The notes below the pieces were generated by a model, which saw only the letters and a list, made by a program, of their open reading frames with translations, ran no database searches and was not told the DNA's origin. A program made the position numbers and the translations under genes. A DNA stretch of 64,000 nucleotides from Blastococcus sp. (GTDB lineage Bacteria > Actinomycetota > Actinomycetes > Mycobacteriales > Geodermatophilaceae). Each line of letters starts with the position of its first letter. Position 1 is the stretch's first letter. The stretch spans positions 1 through 64,000 of the forward strand of contig JAOPWH010000256.1 in assembly GCA_025965795.1 (NCBI GenBank), written 5' to 3'. Positions 38,886 to 51,332 of this stretch are shown here, one piece after another.

Positions 38886-40225
38886 GGCCGCCGGCGCCGG
38901 TCGCTGAGCCGCTGCAGTTTCCCGACCGACCGCGGCAGGCTCTCCGGCTCGACCACCACCACCTCGAGACTGATGCCCACGGTGTTCTTCACCCCGCCGG
39001 CAACCTCCGCCGCGGCCGGCGCCCGGCGCTCCGGCGGGCAGTCGGGACGGGCCTCCACCTCCACGGTGAGGTGGTCCATGCGCCCCCGCGTGGTGAGGAC
39101 CAGGCGGAAGTGCGGGGAGAGCCCGGGCGTGCGGAGGACGACCTCCTCGATCTGGGTCGGGAAGAGGTTCACCCCGCGCAGGATGATCATGTCGTCGGTC
39201 CGGCCGGTGATCTTCTCGATGCGGCGCATCCCGGGGCGCGCGGTGCCGGGCAGGAGCCGGGTGAGGTCGCGCGTGCGGTAGCGGATGACCGGCATCGCCT
39301 CCTTGGTGAGCGAGGTGAGAACCAGCTCCCCCCGCTCGCCGTCGGCCAGCACTTCGCCGGTGAACGGGTCGATGACCTCGGGATAGAAGTGGTCCTCCCA
39401 CACGTGCAGACCGTCCTTGGCCTCCACGCACTCCTGCGCGACGCCGGGGCCCATGACCTCCGAGAGGCCGTAGATGTCGACGGCGTCGATGTCGAGGCGC
39501 TCTTCCATCTCCAGGCGCATCTGCTCGGTCCAGGGCTCGGCGCCGAAGATGCCGATCTGCAGGGAACTCGAGCGCGGGTCTATGCCCTGCCGCTCGAACT
39601 CGTCGACGAGGGCCAGCATGTAGGACGGCGTCACCATGATCACCCGTGGCTCGAAGTCGGTGATCAGCTGTACCTGGCGCGGGGTCATGCCACCGGAGAT
39701 CGGGATGACGGTGCAGCCGAGCTTCTCCGCGCCGTAGTGGGCGCCGAGGCCGCCGGTGAACAGGCCGTAGCCGTAGGCGTTGTGCAGCTTGTCGCCCGGA
39801 CGGCCGCCGGCGGCACGGATCGAGCGGGCCATGACCGTGGCCCAGGTGTCCAGATCGCGCTCGCTGTAGCCGACGACGGTGGGCCGGCCGGTGGTGCCCG
39901 AGGAGGCGTGCACGCGGCGCACCCGGTCCTGCGGGACGGCGAACATGCCGAACGGGTAGTTGTCCCGGAGGTCGGCCTTGCCGGTGGCCGGGAACCGGGC
40001 GAGGTCACCGAGCTCGCGGCAGTCGTCCGGATGCAGCCCGGCCCCGTCGAAGGCGCGGCGGTAGTGCGGCACGTTGTCGTAGGCGTGCCGCAGCGTCCAC
40101 TGCAGCCGTTCCAGCTGGAGGGCGCGCAGCTCGTCGGTGCCCATGCGCTCGGCGACGTCGAGGGTCTCCGGGGCGGCCGCCACGCCCACCCGCCGGATGG
40201 GCGCAGCGCCGTCGGTCGTCGTCAT
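38882..40225 (-). CDS. paaK: Phenylacetate-CoA ligase
   Basis: VHASSGTTGRPTVVGYSERDLDTWATVMARSIRAAG; YGLSEVMGPGVAQECVEAKDGLHVWEDHFYPEVIDP. Confidence 0.95.
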   Translation of the reverse strand: MTTTDGAAPIRRVGVAAAPETLDVAERMGTDELRALQLERLQWTLRHAYDNVPHYRRAFDGAGLHPDDCRELGDLARFPATGKADLRDNYPFGMFAVPQDRVRRVHASSGTTGRPTVVGYSERDLDTWATVMARSIRAAGGRPGDKLHNAYGYGLFTGGLGAHYGAEKLGCTVIPISGGMTPRQVQLITDFEPRVIMVTPSYMLALVDEFERQGIDPRSSSLQIGIFGAEPWTEQMRLEMEERLDIDAVDIYGLSEVMGPGVAQECVEAKDGLHVWEDHFYPEVIDPFTGEVLADGERGELVLTSLTKEAMPVIRYRTRDLTRLLPGTARPGMRRIEKITGRTDDMIILRGVNLFPTQIEEVVLRTPGLSPHFRLVLTTRGRMDHLTVEVEARPDCPPERRAPAAAEVAGGVKNTVGISLEVVVVEPESLPRSVGKLQRLSDRRRRP

Positions 40226-40302
40226 CCCAGCCGTCCTGATCCGGTGTCGTGGTCTCTCGTCCTGGTCGCTTGTGTGCCGGCGTTCCGTGCGCCACACTAT
40301 TC

Positions 40303-40318
40303 CTGACCAGTTGGTCAG
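40303..40318. promoter_or_regulatory. Probable PaaR/TetR operator in the paaK-paaA divergent promoter
   Basis: CTGACCA-GT-TGGTCAG inverted repeat. Confidence 0.75.
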
Positions 40319-40339
40319 TAAATAGCGGAGGGGATCCCG

Positions 40340-41299
40340 ATGCCGGCGCCCGTACCCGATCGCCCGGCCACTTCCGACGAGGCAGCCCTGCAGGCCCGGT
40401 TCGACGCCACGATCGCTGCCGACCACCGCATCGAGCCGCGCGACTGGATGCCCGAGGGCTACCGCAAGACGCTGATCCGGCAGATCGCGCAGCACGCGCA
40501 CTCCGAGATCATCGGCATGCAGCCGGAGGGCGACTGGCTGCTGGCGGCGCCGTCGCTGCGGCGGAAGGCGATCCTGCTGGCCAAGGTCCAGGACGAGGCC
40601 GGGCACGGCATGTACCTCTACTCGGCCGCGGAGACCCTGGGCGCCGATCGGGCCGACCTCACCGACAAGCTGATCGAGGGCAGGCAGAAGTACAGCTCGA
40701 TCTTCAACTACCCGACGCTGACCTATGCCGACGTCGGCGTCATCGGGTGGTTCGTCGACGGCGCGGCGATCTGCAACCAGGTGCCGCTCTGCCGCTCCTC
40801 CTACGGGCCCTACGCCCGGGCGATGATCCGCGTCTGCAAGGAGGAGTCCTTCCACCAGCGGCAGGGCTACGAGCTGCTCATGACGATGATGCGCGGCACG
40901 CCCGAGCAGCGGGCCATGGTGCAGGACGCCGTCGACCGGTGGTGGTGGCCGTCGCTGATGATGTTCGGCCCGCCGGACGACGACAGCCCCAACTCGGCCC
41001 AGTCGATGGCGTGGGGCATCAAGCGGCACAGCAACGACGAGCTGCGCCAGCGCTACGTCGACATGTCGGTGCCGCAGGCCGACGTCCTGGGCGTGACGCT
41101 GCCCGACCCCGACCTCACCTACGACCCCGACTCCGGGCACTACCGCTTCGGGGCGATCGACTGGACCGAGTTCAAGCGGGTGATCAGCGGGAACGGACCT
41201 GCGAACGCAGAGCGGATCGCCCGCCGGCGCGCGGCCCGCGACGACAACGCCTGGGTGACCGAGGCGGCCACCGCCTACGCCGCGAAGCACGCGTCATGA
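40340..41299 (+). CDS. paaA: 1,2-phenylacetyl-CoA epoxidase subunit A
   Basis: [54 protein letters not shown]. Confidence 0.96.
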   Translation: MPAPVPDRPATSDEAALQARFDATIAADHRIEPRDWMPEGYRKTLIRQIAQHAHSEIIGMQPEGDWLLAAPSLRRKAILLAKVQDEAGHGMYLYSAAETLGADRADLTDKLIEGRQKYSSIFNYPTLTYADVGVIGWFVDGAAICNQVPLCRSSYGPYARAMIRVCKEESFHQRQGYELLMTMMRGTPEQRAMVQDAVDRWWWPSLMMFGPPDDDSPNSAQSMAWGIKRHSNDELRQRYVDMSVPQADVLGVTLPDPDLTYDPDSGHYRFGAIDWTEFKRVISGNGPANAERIARRRAARDDNAWVTEAATAYAAKHAS

Positions 41300-41664
41300 G
41301 CGCCGATCTGACGTCGGAAGGCGGGCACGGCGCCGTCCCCACGGGGCCGGAGGTGCCGGTCGCCCCGGCGCCGGCCCTCAGCCGCCGGGACTGGCCGCTG
41401 TACGAGGTGTTCGTGCGCGGCAAGCGGGGGCTCAACCACGTGCACGTCGGTTCGCTGCACGCACCCGACGACGAGATGGCGGTGCACGCCGCCCGCGACC
41501 TCTACACCCGGCGCAACGAGGGCGTGAGCATCTGGGTGGTGCAGGCCGCGGACATCACCGCCTCGAGCCCCGACGAGAAGGACCCGATGTTCGCCCCGAG
41601 CGGCGACAAGGTCTACCGCCACCCGACCTTCTACGACATCCCCGACAACGTCCCCCACATGTGA
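41296..41664 (+). CDS. paaB: 1,2-phenylacetyl-CoA epoxidase subunit B
   Basis: [50 protein letters not shown]. Confidence 0.95.
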   Translation: MSADLTSEGGHGAVPTGPEVPVAPAPALSRRDWPLYEVFVRGKRGLNHVHVGSLHAPDDEMAVHAARDLYTRRNEGVSIWVVQAADITASSPDEKDPMFAPSGDKVYRHPTFYDIPDNVPHM

Positions 41665-41760
41665 CGGCCCCCCTCCTCCCCCGCACCTCCTACCCCGGCG
41701 CGGGGCCCCTGGGAGGGCGCCGATGGCCGAGCACTCCCTGCCCGGAAGAGAGGTTTCGCG

Positions 41761-42672
41761 GTGGCGCACGAGGAGACCGTGTACGAGGCGCTGGACCATG
41801 CCCATGGCGGGGAAGGTCAGTGGGCGTTCGGGACCGGGTTCGACGAGCCGCTGGCCGGGGTGGACACCACGGTGCCCGAGGGCATCGACCCCACCGACCT
41901 CGGCGTCTACTGCCTCATGCTCGGCGACGACGCCCTCGTTCTCGCCCAGCGGCTGACCGAGTGGGTCACCGCGGCGCCCGAGCTCGAGGAGGAGGTCGCC
42001 ATCGCGAACGTGGCACTCGACCTGCTCGGCCAGGCCCGGCTGCTCCTCGCCCGCGCCGGCTCGGTCGGCGTCCTCGGACGGTCGCGCGAGCCGGCCACCG
42101 ACTCGATCCCGGACGAGGACGCCCTGGCGTACTTCCGCGACCCCGACGAGTTCCGCTGCACGGCGCTCGTCGCCGCGCCCAACGGCGACTTCGCCCGCAC
42201 GATGGTCCGGCTCCTGGTCGCCTCCTCGTTCCGGCTGGCGGTGTTCACCCGATTGCGGGAGTCCCGGGACCCGGTGCTCGCCGCGATCGCCGCCAAGGGC
42301 GTGCACGAGCTGACCTACCACCGCGACCACGCGGCGCGCTGGCTGGTGCGCCTCGGCGACGGCACCGAGGAGTCCTCCCGCCGCGCGCAGGACGGGGTCG
42401 AGGTCGTCTGGCCGCTGCTCACCGACCTCTTCGTGCCCACCGACGTGGAGCAGCGACTGACCGCGGCCGGTGCCGCCGTCGCCCCCTCCGCCGTCCGGGA
42501 CGAGGTCCGTGACGTGCTCGCCGAGGTGATCGGGCGCGCCGCCCTGCGGCTTCCGGAGTGGCCGGCCGACACTCCACCGCGCGGGCGCGTCGGCGAGCAC
42601 GATCCGGAGCTGGCCGAGCTGCTGGGCACCCTGCAGGGCCTGGCCCGCGAGCACCCGGCGGCGACCTGGTGA
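41761..42672 (+). CDS. paaC: 1,2-phenylacetyl-CoA epoxidase subunit C
   Basis: YCLMLGDDALVLAQRLTEWVTAAPELEEEVAIANVALDLLGQARLLLARAG. Confidence 0.95.
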   Translation: MAHEETVYEALDHAHGGEGQWAFGTGFDEPLAGVDTTVPEGIDPTDLGVYCLMLGDDALVLAQRLTEWVTAAPELEEEVAIANVALDLLGQARLLLARAGSVGVLGRSREPATDSIPDEDALAYFRDPDEFRCTALVAAPNGDFARTMVRLLVASSFRLAVFTRLRESRDPVLAAIAAKGVHELTYHRDHAARWLVRLGDGTEESSRRAQDGVEVVWPLLTDLFVPTDVEQRLTAAGAAVAPSAVRDEVRDVLAEVIGRAALRLPEWPADTPPRGRVGEHDPELAELLGTLQGLAREHPAATW

Positions 42673-43190
42673 GCGCGCCGATCCGGGGACGCACCGACGT
42701 CGTGGACCCGCGGGCCGTGGCCGGCCGGGTCACCGACCCGGAGCTCCCCACCGTGACCCTCGCCGACCTCGGCATCCTGCGCGACGTCCGCGTCGAGCGC
42801 GGCACCGTCGTCGTCGAGATCACCCCGACCTACAGCGGTTGTCCGGCGATGGGCGTCATGCGCGCCGACCTCGTGCACGCCCTTCACCAGGCCGGATTCG
42901 CCGACGTCGACGTCCGCACCGTGCTCTCCCCGCCCTGGACCACCGACTGGATCAGCGACGAGGGCCGCCGAAAGCTGGCCGCCGGCGGGATCGCGCCGCC
43001 CGGCAACGCGCCGGTCCGCGACGTCGGACCGGTTCCGCTGCGGCTCGGACCGAGCCGGCGGACGGCGGACTGCCCGCTGTGCGGCTCCGCCGACACCGAG
43101 GAGCTGTCGGAGTTCGGTGCGACCGCGTGCAAGGCGCTGCGCCGCTGCCGCAGCTGCCGCGAGCCGTTCGAGCATCTGAAGGAGATCTGA
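42669..43190 (+). CDS. paaD: Phenylacetate pathway protein D
   Basis: VTDPELPTVTLADLGILRDVRV...TPTYSGCPAMGVM; CPLCGS...CKALRRCRSCREPFEHLKEI. Confidence 0.93.
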   Translation: MSAPIRGRTDVVDPRAVAGRVTDPELPTVTLADLGILRDVRVERGTVVVEITPTYSGCPAMGVMRADLVHALHQAGFADVDVRTVLSPPWTTDWISDEGRRKLAAGGIAPPGNAPVRDVGPVPLRLGPSRRTADCPLCGSADTEELSEFGATACKALRRCRSCREPFEHLKEI

Positions 43191-44345
43191 GTGGCGCGAC
43201 AGGGAGCGAGCATCGCAGCGAGCGCCAGCGAGCGAGGAGCGGAACGACCGCGGAGCGGCACCGGGGACCAGAGTGCTCCTGCGCGCCGGCGGCCGCAGTT
43301 CCATCCGCTGACGGTCGCGCGCGTGGAGAAGCTGACCGACGACGCCGTCGCCGTCACCTTCGACGTGCCCGAGGACCTGGTCGAGGAGTACCGCTTCCGG
43401 CCCGGCCAGGCCCTCACCCTCCGCCGGATCGACGGCGACCGGGACGAGCGACGCTCCTACTCGATCTGCGCACCGATGGGCGCCCAGCCGCGGGTCGGCG
43501 TCCGCGAGGTGCCCGGGGGCTTCTTCTCCGCCTATCTGGTGCACGAGGTCCAGCCGGGCGACACCATCGAGGTCCTCCCCCCGTCGGGCACCTTCACCGC
43601 CGACCTGTCCGTTCCGGGCGACCACGTCTTCGTCGTCGCGGGCTCGGGCATCACGCCGGTGCTGTCGCTCGCCGGAACGGTCCTGCGCGACGGCCGGAGC
43701 ACGGTCACCGTCTTCTACGGCAACCGGCGCACCAACACGGTGATGTTCGCCGACGAGCTCGCGGATCTGAAGGACCGCTTCGGCACGCGGCTGCAGCTGG
43801 TCCACGTGCTCTCGCGTGAGCCCCGCGACGCCGAGCTGACCAGCGGCCGGCTCGAGGGCGCCCGACTGCGGGCGCTCGTCGAGAACCTGGTCGACGCCCC
43901 GAACGTCGACCACTGGTGGCTCTGCGGACCGCACGGGATGGTCGGCGACGCCCGCGAGCTGCTCACCGAGCTCGGCGTTGCGCCCGAGAAGGTGCACCAA
44001 GAGCTCTTCTACGTCGACGACGTCCCGCCGGAGCCGGTTCGCGGCGACGAGGAGACCGTCACCGGCCCGAGCAGCCAGGTCACCGTCGTCCTCGACGGCC
44101 GGTCCACCACCATGGCCCTCCCGCGCGACGAGCCCGTGCTCGACTCGGCGCAGAAGGTGCGCGGGGACCTGCCGTTCGCCTGCAAGGGCGGGGTCTGCGG
44201 CACCTGCCGGGCCCGCGTCACCCACGGCGAGGGGCAGATGCGGCGCAACTACGCGCTCGAGGCGCGGGAGGTCGAGGCGGGCTACGTGCTCACCTGCCAG
44301 ACACTGCCGGTGTCGGAGCAGCTGACCGTCGACTTCGACGCCTGA
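43191..44345 (+). CDS. paaE: 1,2-phenylacetyl-CoA epoxidase reductase subunit E
   Basis: RRSYSICAPMG; GSGITPVLSLAGTVL; 2Fe-2S motif CKGGVCGTCRARV. Confidence 0.93.
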   Translation: MARQGASIAASASERGAERPRSGTGDQSAPARRRPQFHPLTVARVEKLTDDAVAVTFDVPEDLVEEYRFRPGQALTLRRIDGDRDERRSYSICAPMGAQPRVGVREVPGGFFSAYLVHEVQPGDTIEVLPPSGTFTADLSVPGDHVFVVAGSGITPVLSLAGTVLRDGRSTVTVFYGNRRTNTVMFADELADLKDRFGTRLQLVHVLSREPRDAELTSGRLEGARLRALVENLVDAPNVDHWWLCGPHGMVGDARELLTELGVAPEKVHQELFYVDDVPPEPVRGDEETVTGPSSQVTVVLDGRSTTMALPRDEPVLDSAQKVRGDLPFACKGGVCGTCRARVTHGEGQMRRNYALEAREVEAGYVLTCQTLPVSEQLTVDFDA

Positions 44346-44347
44346 CA

Positions 44348-44749
44348 GTGCTCCCACCGCTGGGCGAGTCGGCGGCGCTCGAGGTCGTCGTGACCCCCGA
44401 GCTCACGGTCGACTTCGCCCGGCTCGGCCGGGTGCACCCCGTCTACGCCACGTACAACATGGCCCGGCACTTCGAGGAGGCGGGCCGCCTTCTGCTGCTG
44501 CGCCACCTCGGTCCCGGTCAGGATGCCCTCGGCCGCTCGGTGAGCGTGGAGCACCTGGCGCCGAGCTGGGTGGGCGACCGGCTGACCGTCGAGGCCCGTT
44601 GCGTGGCGGTGACCGGGAACCGGCTCACCTGCGAGTGCCGCGCGACCGACGCCGCCGGCCGCGAGGTGGGCCGGGGCTCGACCGTCCAAGTGGTCCTCCC
44701 CCGGGACGTCCTCGACACCCTGCTCGACCCCGCCCGCCGCGGCGGCTAG
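44348..44749 (+). CDS. Hotdog-fold thioesterase
   Basis: ATYNMARHFEEAGRLLLLRHLGPGQDALGRSVSVEHLAPSWVGDRLTVEAR. Confidence 0.75.
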   Translation: MLPPLGESAALEVVVTPELTVDFARLGRVHPVYATYNMARHFEEAGRLLLLRHLGPGQDALGRSVSVEHLAPSWVGDRLTVEARCVAVTGNRLTCECRATDAAGREVGRGSTVQVVLPRDVLDTLLDPARRGG

Positions 44750-45957
44750 GAGCGCGCCGGCAGCACCTGCCCGGTCACCTCGCCGAGGGAGATCCGGCCA
44801 CCACCGGTTCCAGGCGCGGTGGCGGTGATCGTGACGACGTCGCCGTCCTCGAGGAAGCCCCGGGTCGAGCCGTCGGCGAGGGTCAGTGGTTCCTGCCCGT
44901 TCCAGGACAGCTCCAGGAGCGAGCCGCGCTGGTCGCGCTGCGGTCCGCTCACGGTGCCGGAGGCGAAGAGGTCGCCGGTGCGCAGCGCGGCGCCGTTGGA
45001 GGTGAGGTGGGCCAGTTGCTGGGCGGCCGTCCAGTACTGGCCGGCGAACGGCGGGCTGCTGATCAGAGTGCCGTTGAGCCTCACCTCGAGGGTGAGGTCG
45101 AGCCGCCACGGCTGATCGTGGTCGCGGAGATGGGGCAGGAGGGCGACGTCCCGCGGGGGCGGCGCCATCCGGGCGGCCTCCAGTGCGGCCAGCGGCACCA
45201 CCCAGGGCGAGATCGACGTCAGGAACGACTTGCCGAGGAACGGGCCGAGCGGCACGTACTCCCACGCCTGCAGGTCGCGAGCCGACCAGTCGTTGACCAG
45301 GCAGACGCCGAACACGTGCTCGGCGAAGGCGCCGATCGGCACCGTCGTCCCCAGGTCCGACGGCGTGCCGACGACGAAGCCGACCTCGGCCTCGATGTCG
45401 AGCCGCGAGGACGGGCCGAACGTCGGCGCCCCGTTGTTCCTGCGTTGCCCGCACGGCCGGACGACGGGCGTCCCGGAGACGCGGACCGTGCCGGCGCGGC
45501 CGGAGTAGCCGATCGGCAGGTGCCGCCAGTTCGGCGTCAGCGCCTCGGCGTCCGGTCGGAAGATGCGGCCGACGTTCTCCGCGTGGTGCTTCGAGCTGTA
45601 GAAGTCGACGTAGTCGGCCACCTCGAACGGCAGGTGCAGGGTCACGGCCGCCCGGTCCACCAGATGCGGCTCGACGCGGGCACGGTGCCGCTCGTCGCTG
45701 AGCCACTCGGTCACCTGCGCGCGCAGATCGGCCCAACCCGCCGGCCCCTGCGCCATGAACCCGTTCAGCGAGCCGGTCGCGTGGATCGCGTTCCCCGTGG
45801 CGGCGTCGAGGTCGAGCACGGAGTCGCCGACCGCCACCCCGGTGCGGGGCGACGTCCCGGGCGTGGAGAAGATCCCGTAGGGCAGGTTGTCGAGCCCGAA
45901 CCCGGTGTCCGGCGGGACCTCGAACCAGCTCACGCCGTCGGGCCCCGGCCCGACCAC
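44746..45957 (-). CDS. fahA: Fumarylacetoacetase
   Basis: WFEVPPDTGFGLDNLPYGIF; DYVDFYSSKHHAENVGRIFRP; LVNDWSARDLQAWEYVPLGPFLGKSFLTSISPWVVPL. Confidence 0.95.
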   Translation of the reverse strand: MVGPGPDGVSWFEVPPDTGFGLDNLPYGIFSTPGTSPRTGVAVGDSVLDLDAATGNAIHATGSLNGFMAQGPAGWADLRAQVTEWLSDERHRARVEPHLVDRAAVTLHLPFEVADYVDFYSSKHHAENVGRIFRPDAEALTPNWRHLPIGYSGRAGTVRVSGTPVVRPCGQRRNNGAPTFGPSSRLDIEAEVGFVVGTPSDLGTTVPIGAFAEHVFGVCLVNDWSARDLQAWEYVPLGPFLGKSFLTSISPWVVPLAALEAARMAPPPRDVALLPHLRDHDQPWRLDLTLEVRLNGTLISSPPFAGQYWTAAQQLAHLTSNGAALRTGDLFASGTVSGPQRDQRGSLLELSWNGQEPLTLADGSTRGFLEDGDVVTITATAPGTGGGRISLGEVTGQVLPARS

Positions 45958-47135
45958 GACCAGGCGTACTTCCCGTCGTCCACGGCCGTGCCGCCCTCCC
46001 CCAGCCCCAGCGGCCGGAAGGTGTCGACCATGACGGCGAGCTCGTCGAAGAACTCCGCACCCAGCGACCGCTCGACCGCGCCCGGCTGCGGGCCGTGGCT
46101 GTGCCCGCCGGGGTGCAGCGAGATCGACCCCTTGCCGATCCCCGAGCCCTTGCGCGCCTCGTAGTCGCCGTCGACGTAGAACATGACCTCGTCGGAGTCG
46201 ACGTTGGAGTGGTAGTAGGGCACCGGCACGGCCAACGGGTGGTAGTCGACCTTGCGGGGCACGAAGTTGCAGATGACGAAGTTGGCGGCCTCGAACACCT
46301 GGTGCACCGGCGGCGGCTGGTGCACCCGGCCGGTGATGGGCTCGAAGTCGGCGACGTCGAACGCATAGGGGTACAGGCAGCCGTCCCAGCCGACCACGTC
46401 GAAGGGGTGCTCCGGGAGCACGTGGATCGTGCCGGTCAGCCCGCCCGGCCCGTCGCCGCGGTGCTTGACGTACACCTCGACGTCCGAGCCCTCGACCAGC
46501 AGCGGCTCGGCCGGTCCACGGAGGTCGCGCTCGCAGTAGGGCGCGTGCTCGAGGAACTGGCCGTACTTCGACAGGTACCGCTTGGGGGGTCCGATGTGCG
46601 AGTTCGCCTCGATGGCGTAGGTGCGCAGCGGCTCGTCCCCGCTCGGCAGCCACCGGTGCGTCGTCGCCCGCGGGAGGATCACGTAGTCGCCCTGCGACAC
46701 CTCCAGCGCGCCGAACACCGTCTCGACGGTCGCCGCCCCGCGCTCGACGTAGACGCACTCGTCGCCGGTGGCGTTGCGGTAGTACGGCGAGGGCAGCGAC
46801 GACACCGCGTAGGAGATGCGGACGTCGGCGTTGCCGAGCACCAGGCGGCGGCCGGTGACGGCGTCGGTGGCCTCGTGCTCCTCCCCCGGGAACAGCTCGT
46901 GCAGCTTCAGGTGCCTCGGCACCAGGGGGGTGTTGCTGGTCAGCGACTGGTCGGGGAGCTGCCACGGGCGGGCGTCCACGAGCGCGGAGGGGATGCCCCG
47001 GTGGTAGAGCAACGAGGAGTCGGAGGAGAAGCCCTCCTCCCCCATCAGCTCCTCGGCGTACAGCCCGCCGTCCGGACGGCGGAACTGCGTGTGCCGCTTC
47101 GGCGGAACGTCGCCCACCTGCCGGTAGTGCGCCAC
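45930..47135 (-). CDS. hmgA: Homogentisate 1,2-dioxygenase
   Basis: IPRATTHRW-type motif ILPRATTHRW; DEVMFYVDGDYEARKGSGIGKGSISLHPGGHSHGPQPGAVE. Confidence 0.95.
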   Translation of the reverse strand: MAHYRQVGDVPPKRHTQFRRPDGGLYAEELMGEEGFSSDSSLLYHRGIPSALVDARPWQLPDQSLTSNTPLVPRHLKLHELFPGEEHEATDAVTGRRLVLGNADVRISYAVSSLPSPYYRNATGDECVYVERGAATVETVFGALEVSQGDYVILPRATTHRWLPSGDEPLRTYAIEANSHIGPPKRYLSKYGQFLEHAPYCERDLRGPAEPLLVEGSDVEVYVKHRGDGPGGLTGTIHVLPEHPFDVVGWDGCLYPYAFDVADFEPITGRVHQPPPVHQVFEAANFVICNFVPRKVDYHPLAVPVPYYHSNVDSDEVMFYVDGDYEARKGSGIGKGSISLHPGGHSHGPQPGAVERSLGAEFFDELAVMVDTFRPLGLGEGGTAVDDGKYAWSWSGRGPTA

Positions 47136-47172
47136 CGGTGCCCCCTCTCGGCCAACATGGCCATCTTGGCCG

Positions 47173-49121
<1,949 letters not shown>

Positions 49122-49146
49122 CAAAGGGCCCGGCGACGGCCGGCGC

Positions 49147-50151
49147 TCAGCCGAGGACGGGGGCCAGGGCCGGCGCGGCCGGTCGATCGGCGGCCGCGGG
49201 ATGGACCACCATCACCGGCACGGAGGCGTGGACCACGCAGTGCAGTGCCACGGAGCCGAGCACCATGCCGGTGAACCTGCTCCGGCTCCGGCTGCCCACC
49301 ACGAGCAGCGCCGCCCCCTCGGCCCGCCGGACCAGCACGTGGCCGGCCGGACCTTCAGCCGCGACCACGCGGACCGCCGGGCCACCGCCCTCGGCGGCCT
49401 CCCCGAGCACCTCGGCCACGATCTGCTCTCCCCGGCGCCTGGCATCCTCCTGCGTCTCTCCGGCCGGCGGTGCGCCCAGGGTGTAGAGGTCACTCCAGTA
49501 GTCCAGCCGCTGATAGGCGATCACCGCCTCCACCTCGGCCCCCAGTCGGCCCGCCTCGGCCAGGGCGGCGCGGAGCGCCGACCTGGACAAGTCGGAGTCG
49601 TCGAGCCCGACGACGACCGTGCCTGCTCCCCCGGTGGGTGCCGGGGAGGACGGGTGCACGACCACCACCGGAGCGGATGCGTGCGTCGAGCAGTGCAGGG
49701 CGACCGATCCGAGCAGAGTGCTGCGCGTGCCGCTGCGCCCGCGGCTGCCGACGACCAGCAGGTCGGCGCTCTCCGCCTGCTCGACGAGGAGCTCGGCGCT
49801 GGGGCCGTCGACCACGACGACGTTCACGGCCACACCGGACGAGCCGTGGACGACGGCGACCGCCGGGTCGCCCCGCACCTGCTCGACCAGCGCCCGCACC
49901 CGCTCCTCGGTGTCGGTGCGGACGGCATCGATGTGGCGCGCGTCCAGCAGGTAGGGGTCGGCCCAGTAGGTCTCGACGGGCACGGCACTCAGCACGTCGA
50001 CCTCCGCGCCGCGCCGGGCAGCCTGGGCCATGGCCCAGACGAGGGCAGCCCGCGCCCCGGTGGAGCCGTCGACTCCGACCACGATCCGCGGCCTGCTCGA
50101 ACGGCGTCCGTCCGCGGGGCTCGCCCCGGCTCGATCATTCGGCGTCAGCAC
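49147..50151 (-). CDS. Universal stress protein, tandem UspA domains
   Basis: PRIVVGVDGSTGARAALVWAM; VVGSRGRSGTRSTLLGSVALHC; second GLDDSDLSRSALRAAL...GSRSRSRFTGMVLGSVA. Confidence 0.92.
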   Translation of the reverse strand: MLTPNDRAGASPADGRRSSRPRIVVGVDGSTGARAALVWAMAQAARRGAEVDVLSAVPVETYWADPYLLDARHIDAVRTDTEERVRALVEQVRGDPAVAVVHGSSGVAVNVVVVDGPSAELLVEQAESADLLVVGSRGRSGTRSTLLGSVALHCSTHASAPVVVVHPSSPAPTGGAGTVVVGLDDSDLSRSALRAALAEAGRLGAEVEAVIAYQRLDYWSDLYTLGAPPAGETQEDARRRGEQIVAEVLGEAAEGGGPAVRVVAAEGPAGHVLVRRAEGAALLVVGSRSRSRFTGMVLGSVALHCVVHASVPVMVVHPAAADRPAAPALAPVLG

Positions 50152-50315
50152 GTCGGCCTCCTCGGCATCGTGCCGGTCCCGGCGACCGGCTTCCCACCCA
50201 GGCTCGCCGCGACGCGCCCTCGCGGACGCAGGCCGACGTCCCTCCCCGCCGGGACCTTCGTCCCGGCCCCGGCCCCCGCGCCGGGCGGTCCCTGGTCGGC
50301 CTGCCTGCCACGGGC

Positions 50316-51332
50316 TCAGTGCCCTGCCATCGCGGGCTGGAAGCGCTTCCCGCCCGCCGTCCCACTCCGCTGCGGGTGCACCACCATCACCGGGCACGGA
50401 GCATGCATCGCGCACCGCAGGGCCACCGAGCCGAGCAGGAGGCCGCGGAAGGACCCCCGCCCTCGGCTGCCGAGGACCAGCAGGGTGGCCGTGCGGGCGC
50501 GGGCGAGGAGGACGTCGGATGCCGGGCCTTCGGCGACCTCGACCCGGACCGTGGGGGCGGCGCCCCCCGTCATGGAGCGCGCAGCCAGCATCCCGTCCAC
50601 CAGCGCCCGGGTGCGGCCGTCGAGTTCGCGCCGGATCTGCTCGACGGACGGCACCACGACCGACCCGAAGTCGGTCCAGTAGTCCGCCGGCTGGTAGGTG
50701 GCGACGGCCTCGACGGCGGCCCCCGTACGCCCGGCCTCCTCGATCGCCGCGGACAGCGCCGCTCCCGACTCCGCGGAGCCGTCGACGCCGACGACGACCT
50801 GCTGCGGCGGCTCGACGTCGACGGTGCCGTGCACGACCACGACCGGGCAGGCGGCATGGGTCACGCAGTGGAGCGCGACCGATCCCAGCAGGACGCTGCG
50901 TATCGGCCCTCGGCCACGGCTGCCGACGACGAGCAGGTCGGCTCCCGCCGAGCGCTCCAGGAGGGTCTGGGCAGCGGGCCCGGCCGAGACGTACGACGTC
51001 ACACCCAGGTCGCTGATCCCGGGCGCGTAGGAGATCGCCAGTTCGCCCTGGACCTCGCTGACGAGCGCGCGAGCCCGCGCCTGCTGGTCCTCACGTACTC
51101 CCGGGACGTCGGGTAGGTCGAGGGACCCGCCGCCGTAGTAGTACGGGGTCACGCCATAGCTGGACACGACCTCGACGTCGGCTCCACGCCGCGCCGCGGC
51201 GACGAGAGCATGCGCCAGCGCCGCGCGCGAGCCCGGTGACCCGTCGACGCCGACGATGACGCGCGGCCGTCCGTCATCGTGCTCCGGGGCGGCCATGCCG
51301 CCGTCACCCGGGTGGTGGAGGGCTGCAGTCAT
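50316..51332 (-). CDS. Universal stress protein, tandem UspA domains
   Basis: PRVIVGVDGSPGSRAALAHAL; VVGSRGRGPIRSVLLGSVALHC; ATG 51332 with GGAG RBS. Confidence 0.92.
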   Translation of the reverse strand: MTAALHHPGDGGMAAPEHDDGRPRVIVGVDGSPGSRAALAHALVAAARRGADVEVVSSYGVTPYYYGGGSLDLPDVPGVREDQQARARALVSEVQGELAISYAPGISDLGVTSYVSAGPAAQTLLERSAGADLLVVGSRGRGPIRSVLLGSVALHCVTHAACPVVVVHGTVDVEPPQQVVVGVDGSAESGAALSAAIEEAGRTGAAVEAVATYQPADYWTDFGSVVVPSVEQIRRELDGRTRALVDGMLAARSMTGGAAPTVRVEVAEGPASDVLLARARTATLLVLGSRGRGSFRGLLLGSVALRCAMHAPCPVMVVHPQRSGTAGGKRFQPAMAGH

